From the NCBI GenBank assembly GCA_945860565.1, contig CAMAQS010000010.1, forward strand, positions 1 to 48,106: a stretch of 48,106 nt of DNA, given 5' to 3'. Position numbers and translations under genes: made by a program. This DNA comes from Chitinophaga pinensis (GTDB taxonomy: Bacteria; Bacteroidota; Bacteroidia; NS11-12g; UBA955). This document shows, piece after piece, positions 26,821 through 34,199 of the stretch (positions are counted from its first letter, which is position 1; every line of letters begins with the position of its first letter). The notes beneath the pieces are model-generated. The model was not told the DNA's origin and made no database searches. It saw only the letters and a list, made by a program, of their open reading frames with translations.

Positions 26821-27671
26821 TCCTTTTTTCTAGACCTTTCAAATATTTGGTTGTAATTCCGGCTGTAAACAACCTTCGAATTGTAATTTCTGACTTTTTT
26901 CCAAAAATAATAAGGCAAAATCCAATCCCTCCTATTAAACCAACGAAAATCATACTGAATCGCCGATTTTTTGGGATCTAAGCGCATGGCATTGCCTGTG
27001 AGTAAATGGCTCTTATCATTCTCGAGTTTTGACAATTCAAGAACCTGAGGTTCACCAATGAATTCACAAATGTCATTCAAGGCGAGTTTAGGAAACATGC
27101 ACAATTCCTCATAACCCAAATTAATATAATTCATTGACTTGGATGACAAATAATCTTGGATTTTTTTATTCTGATTGTACCAAGATCTGGCATGTTTCAG
27201 GTTTGCAAAGCGGCGGTATTTTCCTTTTTGTTTGGCCCTGTCAATTTGGGAAACAATGTAAGATCGAATGTCTTTTATCAAGTGAATAATGTACAATTCG
27301 ATGTCATTCAAATTCTGAATTTCTTTAATTGCCGGTAAATATTTAGACGAGTCTATCAAAAATGCATGCTTTCCATAAACCGTTATAAAATGGTCCAACA
27401 TTAGAGAATATGCTTGGTTGTATGATTTTACATCATTAGAGCTCCAAATTATAAATATTTTTTGCCAAAAAACACAAACATTCCCATTCACACCACAACT
27501 GCATTTATGGTTATCAAATTGCTCGGGTTTCTCCTTAAACTTTTGGTATGTCAGATAAACTTCCCCTAAACTAACGCCATTTGGATGAGAACCAAGTACT
27601 TTGTCTAACAAGGTGGAACCGCTGTGGCTAGAACCTGAAATAAATATTACTTTGACTTTATTGGTTTCCAT
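26817..27671 (-). CDS. Sulfotransferase family protein (3 of 4)
   Basis: This 284-residue protein has the PAPS loop VIFISGSSHSGSTLLDKVL at residues 9-27 and a second-site segment HLIKDIRSYIVSQIDRAK near residue 130 replacing the usual RNP with KDI. A short cysteine cluster (CSCGVNGNVC) lies near residue 55, unusual for the family and perhaps metal-binding or structural. It differs clearly from the other three sulfotransferases of the locus, suggesting another acceptor position. Its ATG overlaps the preceding GT gene by 14 bp. Confidence 0.85.
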   Translation of the reverse strand: METNKVKVIFISGSSHSGSTLLDKVLGSHPNGVSLGEVYLTYQKFKEKPEQFDNHKCSCGVNGNVCVFWQKIFIIWSSNDVKSYNQAYSLMLDHFITVYGKHAFLIDSSKYLPAIKEIQNLNDIELYIIHLIKDIRSYIVSQIDRAKQKGKYRRFANLKHARSWYNQNKKIQDYLSSKSMNYINLGYEELCMFPKLALNDICEFIGEPQVLELSKLENDKSHLLTGNAMRLDPKKSAIQYDFRWFNRRDWILPYYFWKKVRNYNSKVVYSRNYNQIFERSRKKE

Positions 27672-28668
27672 TAAAAATAATCATTAAATCTTTTGCAATT
27701 TTTGAAGTGTTGTAAGTCTCGCTTATCATATTAAATCCTTCCAACCCAAATTGCATTCTTGTGTTTTTTTGATCAATCAGCAAAGTTAATTTTTCAATCC
27801 ATTCATGTGTATTGTTAACAATGTAACCATTTATCCCATTGTCAATTATCTCACGGTTCATTGCTACATTGCTTGATACAACTGGCAATTTCAGAGCAAA
27901 ATATTCAAGTGCTTTGAATCCACATTTGTATTTATTAAAGTCGTTTTCTATTAATGGGTAAAGACCTATGTCTATTTTATTAATTTCTTTCACTATTGAA
28001 GTAGTATCAGACCAATCGGCAGGTTGTATAAATACAGAATTCAAAGGGGAAATATCCCGCATTTTCTCAGCAAACAAAGATGTTTCATCTACCCCTATAA
28101 ACCGGAATTCAATGTTTGGATTTCCAGAAAAATGTGCAGCGATAGGCAACAAAATTTCAATTAAATCGGCTTGATAATGTGCTCCATTTCCGATCCATCC
28201 CAAACATGTTTTTTGTTTATTGTCACTTTTTACCTCCAAAATATATAATGATTCTTTTATTCCTGAAGGAATAAGATAAACCTTGGATTGAAATGAAGAA
28301 ATCCAGTTTTTTAATGTCTCACTTCCTGCGAAAACACCGTTGCTTTGAATACACAATGTCTGAAAATTACTTAATGTAATTTCGTTGTGATTTCGAGATG
28401 GAAAATCGTCAATGTCCACAAAATATGGTTTATTCAAAGCCCGAATAATCTTCGCCAAAATTAGATGTGAACGACCATACGTTTTTTGAAAAACAAATAC
28501 ATCTGAATTCCATAATTCGCGAAGTAGTTTCCAAAATTGCAATGGACTAATTTTCCATAAAACAGACACTCTATGGTTTAGTTTAATCCATTCTTCGGCA
28601 ATCCAATAAGCCCTAACCCTAGAGCTGGCTTTTGTGGCGTTTCCTAAAGCGAAAATGGTAATTTTCAA
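27658..28668 (-). CDS. Glycosyltransferase, GT-B fold (GT4-like)
   Basis: This 336-residue protein starts MKITIFALGNATKASSRVRAY, similar to GT-B enzymes that begin with a short acceptor domain. VDIDDFPS occurs near residue 90, and GWIGNGAHYQADL near residue 155 opens the donor domain. KCGFKALEYFALKLPVVSS near residue 248 is an EX7E-like region in which only the second acid is kept, so the usual pair is incomplete. The family assignment is therefore GT1/GT4-like in a broad sense. The start is TTG, coupled to the upstream gene by TTGA. Confidence 0.8.
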   Translation of the reverse strand: MKITIFALGNATKASSRVRAYWIAEEWIKLNHRVSVLWKISPLQFWKLLRELWNSDVFVFQKTYGRSHLILAKIIRALNKPYFVDIDDFPSRNHNEITLSNFQTLCIQSNGVFAGSETLKNWISSFQSKVYLIPSGIKESLYILEVKSDNKQKTCLGWIGNGAHYQADLIEILLPIAAHFSGNPNIEFRFIGVDETSLFAEKMRDISPLNSVFIQPADWSDTTSIVKEINKIDIGLYPLIENDFNKYKCGFKALEYFALKLPVVSSNVAMNREIIDNGINGYIVNNTHEWIEKLTLLIDQKNTRMQFGLEGFNMISETYNTSKIAKDLMIIFNGNQ

Positions 28669-29711
28669 AGAAAATTCAATTGATTTATGTGATTTTTAAA
28701 ATTCTTTTCTACTGAATCTTTTGTATAATTCGCCAAAATGTGGGCTCGATTTTGTGCTGTATGTGAGTCAAAAAAGTGGGGATTCGAATCGAATTGTTTG
28801 AAAATTTCATTGATTTTTTGAGTTGCTTGAATCCAATCTCCATGATTTATTTTAAAATCCAAGTTGAATTCAAAGAGTTCTTCTCCCCCATTTGCAGGGC
28901 TACCAATCACCAAACACTCCATACACATGGCTTCAGCAACTGGCAGTCCAAGGCCTTCAAATTCGCTAAATGTCAAAAAAATCAATGCTTCAGAAAGAAT
29001 TTGTTTCACTTCTTCTTGGGAATTATTTTCAATTTCTACCCATTGGTTTGCTTCAATAACCCCCGATAATTGAAGCATTTTTTTTATTCCTTGCAATTGA
29101 ATGTTCCCTCTACGGGGCATCACAACAATTTGTTTCTTTTTTTCTTTGGGGATTTTGGATTCAGAAATAAAAATGTCATCCACAAAGGCTGAAATTTGAA
29201 TTTGCTTAAGTTTATTACCAAAAATATGGATCGAATACTCTGCGTTTAACTTTGAGAAATTTAATATGCCTGTTTTATTGTCATTGGAAAGTTGCAATTT
29301 TTGCAAAACATTAAAATTTTGCTTTAGCAAAAAAAAGGCATTCTGATTTACTATCCATTTATTAAAAGATAGATAAACGGGTGAATCCAATTGATTTAAA
29401 AAAGTTTCCGGAAAATACAAAATGTCGGACTCTGGATTTAGTGTAAGCGGTTTCACCCCTTTAATAAAACAGCGAACATTAAACAAAACCTGTTTCATTT
29501 GGTCTTTGAATCCATGGGATAATCCATAATTAAAAAGGCATGCAATACGCGTTTTATGTTCAAACCAGCTTGAAGTGAATTTGGGATTCTGATGAATCAA
29601 ATATGCGTTTTGACCTTGGGAATTTAGAAAATCCACCAGCCAATAGAGCATTTTTCTACCGCCAGAAGGGGTATTGATGTCTCTACAAAAAACCAAATGT
29701 CGTTTTGCCAA
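28665..29711 (-). CDS. Glycosyltransferase, GT-B fold (GT4-like, divergent)
   Basis: This 348-residue protein opens with RHLVFCRDINTPSGGRKML, an acceptor-side GG loop. The donor half near residue 195 has KQIVVMPRRGNIQLQG, and FSEFEGLGLPVAEAMCMEC near residue 255 is a clear EX7E motif, so it should be an active retaining GT4-like enzyme. The donor-binding helix is short. The start codon is TTG placed immediately after the TAA of the preceding sulfotransferase gene, with no gap. Confidence 0.82.
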   Translation of the reverse strand: MAKRHLVFCRDINTPSGGRKMLYWLVDFLNSQGQNAYLIHQNPKFTSSWFEHKTRIACLFNYGLSHGFKDQMKQVLFNVRCFIKGVKPLTLNPESDILYFPETFLNQLDSPVYLSFNKWIVNQNAFFLLKQNFNVLQKLQLSNDNKTGILNFSKLNAEYSIHIFGNKLKQIQISAFVDDIFISESKIPKEKKKQIVVMPRRGNIQLQGIKKMLQLSGVIEANQWVEIENNSQEEVKQILSEALIFLTFSEFEGLGLPVAEAMCMECLVIGSPANGGEELFEFNLDFKINHGDWIQATQKINEIFKQFDSNPHFFDSHTAQNRAHILANYTKDSVEKNFKNHINQLNFL

Positions 29712-30509
29712 TTAAGGGTTTAATTTATAATACTCTTCTAAATATTCTTTTATATGCGGAATTTTCAAGTTTTCGTAAAACCCACTTGAATTTTCACTTG
29801 GGAATTCTAAATTGGGATCTAATTCCAACCCTAAAAAATTACTGCAAGTAGGAATAACTATCTCTTTAAATGTTTTAGGTGTAGTTAAATCTTCGAATTT
29901 CAAAAACAGTACATTCTTTTCATTAAAAATAGACAAAATAAGTGCTTTGGTTTTTTGAAATTCTCCTTTTCGAAGGGCTAAAAAAACGGGATTTTCAGAT
30001 GTTTCCTTTTCAAAAAAGTTGGTAATATTGAATTTTGGATTTTCTTCCATCCATTTTCTCACTTCCATATCATAATCCGTTTTTGGAAATTTATACACTA
30101 CATATTTGTAAAATTTGTAGGCACTAAAAAACCGTTCTACTGGATTTCTTTCTATGAAAATGATGCGTGCATTGGGATTGTAATCGGCAATGCGTTGCAG
30201 TGCCAATTCACTAAAACCATAGTTGGTTGAAGAATCAATCAAATACTTTGGATTGCGCTTAAATCGGATGTCATAGCGGTAACTTTTTTCATAAAACGAA
30301 TGGTCGTTTTGATTAAATCTATCGGAGTTAAAGTAATTTACCTCTTTACCTAAGCGACTATTTATAAATCCATTATGCATTCTTAAAAATTGATGAAAAC
30401 TGGTTGTTCCACATTTTTGCTCACCCACAATAAATAGATTTACTTTCAATCGAGAGTCTCGTTCAAAGATGATTTTTTTTGTAATCTGTTTTATTTTCTC
30501 CTTAAACAT
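29712..30509 (-). CDS. Sulfotransferase domain protein (4 of 4)
   Basis: This 265-residue protein has a basic N-terminal tail followed by LFIVGEQKCGTTSFHQFL, the PAPS loop at residues 28-38. KEVNYF near residue 55 and FIERNPVERFFSAYKFY near residue 113 give the cleft and 3'-phosphate-binding motifs, as in heparan-sulfate-type enzymes. Like the other three, it should use PAPS in the cytoplasm. It lies between two glycosyltransferase genes, which favours a polysaccharide acceptor. The next GT gene begins directly at its stop. Confidence 0.9.
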   Translation of the reverse strand: MFKEKIKQITKKIIFERDSRLKVNLFIVGEQKCGTTSFHQFLRMHNGFINSRLGKEVNYFNSDRFNQNDHSFYEKSYRYDIRFKRNPKYLIDSSTNYGFSELALQRIADYNPNARIIFIERNPVERFFSAYKFYKYVVYKFPKTDYDMEVRKWMEENPKFNITNFFEKETSENPVFLALRKGEFQKTKALILSIFNEKNVLFLKFEDLTTPKTFKEIVIPTCSNFLGLELDPNLEFPSENSSGFYENLKIPHIKEYLEEYYKLNP

Positions 30510-30514
30510 AATTT

Positions 30515-31483
30515 TTACTTTTTCAAAATATTGCGTTTTATCCCACCCACAAGCAAATATAGTTTAGCCCCATTTTGTCCAAGTTTGGCTACATTTTTAC
30601 GAATTTTACCTTTGGTATTTAGTTGAGCTGTCACTTTATTGGCCAAAACTTCACATTGTTGCGCATGGTCTTTCCAACCCATCGAAATGGATCTTAATTT
30701 TAACCCAAACAACCGAGATTTAAATTCTTGGAACACGTTGTTAGGTATATTGGGCACAATGGTACTCATTTGCACCAGTTGTGCTTCGCAGTATATGCGC
30801 CATTTTCTACCTTCATGAGAGGTCAATTTGTTGGAAATTCGGTCCTCACCAGTTCGGGTTGCAGTGGCCAAAATCTCCCGAATAGAAATGGGGTTTTTAG
30901 CCAATATCACCGCTCTTTCCATGTATAAACGGTCTTCAAAACAGGTCATTTCTACGTTCCAATTTCCAATTTGAACCGCCAACTCACGGGTTAAACTGCC
31001 ACGTAAGGTATTGGCTCCCAATAATCCCCGATAAACCAGATGGACCATATTTTGACCTTCACGGCCGAAAGATTTTTGGACAATTTCGCCCGTATTTTCA
31101 TCAATGCCTTGGAATCCAGTTTGGATATAATCGGCTTGATGTTTTGAAAATGTATTTTTTAATGTTTCCAATCGTTTTGGGAAAATGGTATCATCTGAAT
31201 CCAAATATTGGATATAAAATCCAGAAGAAAGTGCCAATGCCAAATTTCTGGCAGACGAAACTCCCCCATTTTCTTTGTATTGATACAAAATCGTGAAGTC
31301 TTCTGCTTGATGGTCTGATTGCCATTTCTGAACGACCTCTTTGGTATGGTCTGTGGATCCATCATCTACTATAACTACCTCTAGGGGTCTGTATGTCTGT
31401 TCTTTTACCGAATTCAACGTTGTAATTAGTGAATCTGCCCTATTGTAAGTAGGGATTAAAACACTAAAAACATCATCTTTCAT
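30515..31483 (-). CDS. Glycosyltransferase family 2
   Basis: This 322-residue GT-A enzyme starts with FSVLIPTYNRADSLI, has VVIVDDGSTDHTKEV near residue 35 and YLDSDDTIFP near residue 95. CFEDRLYMERAV near residue 190 includes the ED base motif. The ATG at 31483 is chosen because it places the first beta strand at residue 4; a GTG at 31516 would add eleven residues without family support. A gap of 67 bp separates it from the upstream GT2 gene, one of the larger gaps in this locus. A role in repeat-unit synthesis is inferred from context. Confidence 0.9.
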   Translation of the reverse strand: MKDDVFSVLIPTYNRADSLITTLNSVKEQTYRPLEVVIVDDGSTDHTKEVVQKWQSDHQAEDFTILYQYKENGGVSSARNLALALSSGFYIQYLDSDDTIFPKRLETLKNTFSKHQADYIQTGFQGIDENTGEIVQKSFGREGQNMVHLVYRGLLGANTLRGSLTRELAVQIGNWNVEMTCFEDRLYMERAVILAKNPISIREILATATRTGEDRISNKLTSHEGRKWRIYCEAQLVQMSTIVPNIPNNVFQEFKSRLFGLKLRSISMGWKDHAQQCEVLANKVTAQLNTKGKIRKNVAKLGQNGAKLYLLVGGIKRNILKK

Positions 31484-31550
31484 GATTTGTTGTAACAATG
31501 AACTACTTGAAGGCACTTGATAATTAGATAGAATTCAGCACGCAAAATAA

Positions 31551-32261
31551 CTACTTAAATGTGGTCTTAATTTTGTGCAAATAATACCAAAACATTAATT
31601 CTTTGTGTTGTGAACGTATGGTGTTTTTTTGAGACATGAGAGCCACCCTATTTGTAGCGCTTATGCCACCCATTTGTAACGTTGCAACGGTAACCCCTAC
31701 ATAATTAAATTTCCACTTATTCTTAACAGCCCTGATTAATAGGTCGTAATCAGCAGCCAATGTAAATTCTATGTTGTAAGAAAGTTTACGGTGTAAAACT
31801 GAACTAAAGAACAACGCTTGATGGCAAATCATGTGACTTGCCAATCCACGCAAATTAATGCGTTTGTTATGGTACGAAATGAGAGCGCCTTTAAGCACAT
31901 TTCCGTAATAATTTTCAAGGGGATTTGCCTGATTCATGACTGTTTGAATGACTTCAGGACCAGAAAAAACATCCCCCGAGTTCAAAAAAACAATAAAATC
32001 TGAACCTATTGAGATATGTTTTAATCCAATGTTCATAGCATCGTAAATACCCGAATCTTGCCCAATAATGGTGGTGGTAATGAGCTTGTTATACGTTTTG
32101 ATTATGTGCAAAGACTGATCGGTGGATCCGCCATCTACAAACACAACTTCGACATTTTTATAGGATTGACTTTCAATACTTTTAAGGGTTGCTTCCAATC
32201 CTAAATCGTTGTTTAGATTTACAGTTATAATAGACACTAAAAATGGTAATTGGAGTTCCAT
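31551..32261 (-). CDS. Glycosyltransferase family 2, WcaE-like
   Basis: This 236-residue short GT-A protein starts VSIITVNLNNDLGLEATL, with EVVFVDGGSTDQSLHI near residue 38 and FIVFLNSGDVFSGP near residue 91. The GGSTD and LNSGD variants of the usual DD/DxD motifs are typical of the WcaE-like branch of colanic-acid-type clusters. HQALFFSSVLHRKL near residue 150 and AADYDLLIRA near residue 172 complete the family pattern. Its ATG overlaps the stop of the ABC transporter gene by one base, indicating coupling. Confidence 0.9.
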   Translation of the reverse strand: MELQLPFLVSIITVNLNNDLGLEATLKSIESQSYKNVEVVFVDGGSTDQSLHIIKTYNKLITTTIIGQDSGIYDAMNIGLKHISIGSDFIVFLNSGDVFSGPEVIQTVMNQANPLENYYGNVLKGALISYHNKRINLRGLASHMICHQALFFSSVLHRKLSYNIEFTLAADYDLLIRAVKNKWKFNYVGVTVATLQMGGISATNRVALMSQKNTIRSQHKELMFWYYLHKIKTTFK

Positions 32262-34096
32262 TAGAATGTTTGCAGCGACACCATGCGTTGGAATGTGGCA
32301 TTGCGTTTATTGAGTTCATCAAAAGTTCCAGTATCTCTAATTTCGCCTTTTTCCATTAAAACAATGTTATCAGCATGTTGTATGGTAGACAAACGGTGGG
32401 CAATAAAGACCAAGGTAATTTCACCCTTTAAATTATTCAAGCTTTCTTGTATGCTGTTTTCTGTTTCAGAATCCAAAGAGGCAGTCGCTTCATCTAATAT
32501 GAGTAAATCTATGTTCTTATAAAGTTCTCGTGCTATCGAAACCCTTTGTTTTTGTCCACCCGATAATTTTACACCATTGTTGCCAAGCTGTGTATTTAAT
32601 CCATCTTTTAATTTGTAGGCAAATGAATCAACCGCGGACATTTTAAGGACCTTTTCAAAATGATTTTTTTGTTCTAATGTTTTAACCGGTTGCCACAATG
32701 TAATGTTGTTTTCCAAGGTATCGTCAAAAATCACCTGCTCTTGTGTAATGTATCCAATTTTAGACCTCCACTGCCTAACATCTATTTCATTTATTGAAAT
32801 TCCATTTATTAGAAGTTCTCCTTTATTTGCAAACAACAATCCTGCCAAAACATTCACCAACGTGGTTTTTCCAGAACCACTTTCGCCAACAAATGCAATG
32901 GTTTCTTTGGCGTTTATTTGCAGGGATATGTCTTTGAGTATGGAATGATTTGAAGTGTATTCAAATTGAATGTGTTTGAATTCAAGCTGTTTAAATGGCA
33001 GCAATTCGGATTTTATATTGAGCACTTCCTTGTTTCCCTTCAATTCTTTGAGAAATGATTGAAGTTGATGCAGTGAGCCTATGCCATTTAAATAGGAATT
33101 CCAGTTATTCTGTACCACCAAAATTGCACTTAAAGCACGATAAAACAACAATAAACTGAGTAGAATCTCGCTCATACTGCCATGTAAAACATTTACTTGC
33201 AGTAGAATAACCAAAATCACTATTGAAACAGAAATGGTTTCGCGACCTCCAGTTAGAATGGCTGCATATTTGCCACTCAATAATTGTGACTTTTCTATTT
33301 CTTGGATTTTATTCTTGATTTTCGCCACAAAGAACAAAGATGAGTTGGTGGCTTTTAAATATTTATAGTGATGAATAAATTGACTCAGAAATCCTTGAAA
33401 TTTATGACCTTGAACGGAGATGTCTTTTGAAAGTGATTTTGTCTTCTTATATAATTGCTTATACAAGAGATTTGACAAAAGTCCAATGCATAAAATCAAA
33501 ATCGAAAATTGGGCATTTGCTAAAAATGCCAAAACAATATAAACTAGAATCATTACAAAAGCCTGAGCGGCTTTAAAGTAGTTCTCAAAAGAAACGATGG
33601 CACGATTTACTTCAACAGTCATGGTATTTTGGACTTTGCCCATATCCGCTTGAATGAAATAGGCATATTGCACCCGTTCAAATCCGTTTACCATTAGATT
33701 GCGGATGCGCTTCATAAAAAACACCCTACATAAGGTTCTATAATAGACTTCTATAAACCGTGTGATGCCTTTTATGATAAAAATGAGGAGCATAAACAAC
33801 AAGATGCTGTTTAAAGAATTGTTGATAGACAATTCACTCATCATTTTTTGTATGAAATTGTCTTGTACAGCGGGTGACACCATGGTATTGGTATTTGCGC
33901 TGCTATTTAACAATGGCACGAACATGGATATGCCTATGCCATCAAAAAGTGCTGTTATGAAACTAGTCAAAAGTATAAGAAATACTTTAAATCTTAAGTG
34001 TTCATAAAAGAAGAAAAATGTGCTGAAATGGGTTTTTAAAAATCGTCTCAAAACTGGTGCAGTAAAGTTTAAAAAAAGCTTCGCCGCTTGAGTCAC
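32261..34096 (-). CDS. ABC half-transporter (MsbA/PglK type) for lipid-linked glycan
   Basis: This 611-residue protein fuses a six-helix type IV transporter domain (about residues 40-340) to a nucleotide-binding domain. Visible motifs are Walker A GESGSGKTT near 405, the Q-loop YITQEQV near 450, the signature LSGGQKQR near 512, Walker B LLILDEATASLD near 530 and the H-loop IAHRLST near 565. It should work as a homodimer in the inner membrane. Next to glycosyltransferases and a Wzy-like protein, it most likely flips lipid-linked oligosaccharide, as PglK does, which would explain the absence of a Wzx gene. The start is GTG; the frame closes two codons upstream. Overlap with the next gene is one base. 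Confidence 0.9.
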   Translation of the reverse strand: MTQAAKLFLNFTAPVLRRFLKTHFSTFFFFYEHLRFKVFLILLTSFITALFDGIGISMFVPLLNSSANTNTMVSPAVQDNFIQKMMSELSINNSLNSILLFMLLIFIIKGITRFIEVYYRTLCRVFFMKRIRNLMVNGFERVQYAYFIQADMGKVQNTMTVEVNRAIVSFENYFKAAQAFVMILVYIVLAFLANAQFSILILCIGLLSNLLYKQLYKKTKSLSKDISVQGHKFQGFLSQFIHHYKYLKATNSSLFFVAKIKNKIQEIEKSQLLSGKYAAILTGGRETISVSIVILVILLQVNVLHGSMSEILLSLLLFYRALSAILVVQNNWNSYLNGIGSLHQLQSFLKELKGNKEVLNIKSELLPFKQLEFKHIQFEYTSNHSILKDISLQINAKETIAFVGESGSGKTTLVNVLAGLLFANKGELLINGISINEIDVRQWRSKIGYITQEQVIFDDTLENNITLWQPVKTLEQKNHFEKVLKMSAVDSFAYKLKDGLNTQLGNNGVKLSGGQKQRVSIARELYKNIDLLILDEATASLDSETENSIQESLNNLKGEITLVFIAHRLSTIQHADNIVLMEKGEIRDTGTFDELNKRNATFQRMVSLQTF

Positions 34097-34116
34097 AATG
34101 GCTCAAAAAGACTTAA

Positions 34117-34142
34117 CAAAATTACCTTGATGAAAAAGGCAA
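34117..34142 (-). promoter_or_regulatory. Candidate promoter for the ABC transporter and following genes
   Basis: In the 103-bp gap between the BY-kinase and the ABC transporter, TAATTTTG (34117-34124, minus strand) matches TAnnTTTG and lies 20 bp before the GTG. A TTG at 34140-34142 is 15 bp upstream, slightly short for a -33 element. It may give the operon a second transcription start. Confidence 0.35.
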
Positions 34143-34199
34143 TCTGTTAATAAAGTATGAATGATATATTGCTATAATGTTTCCCATGTTGCCTTATTG

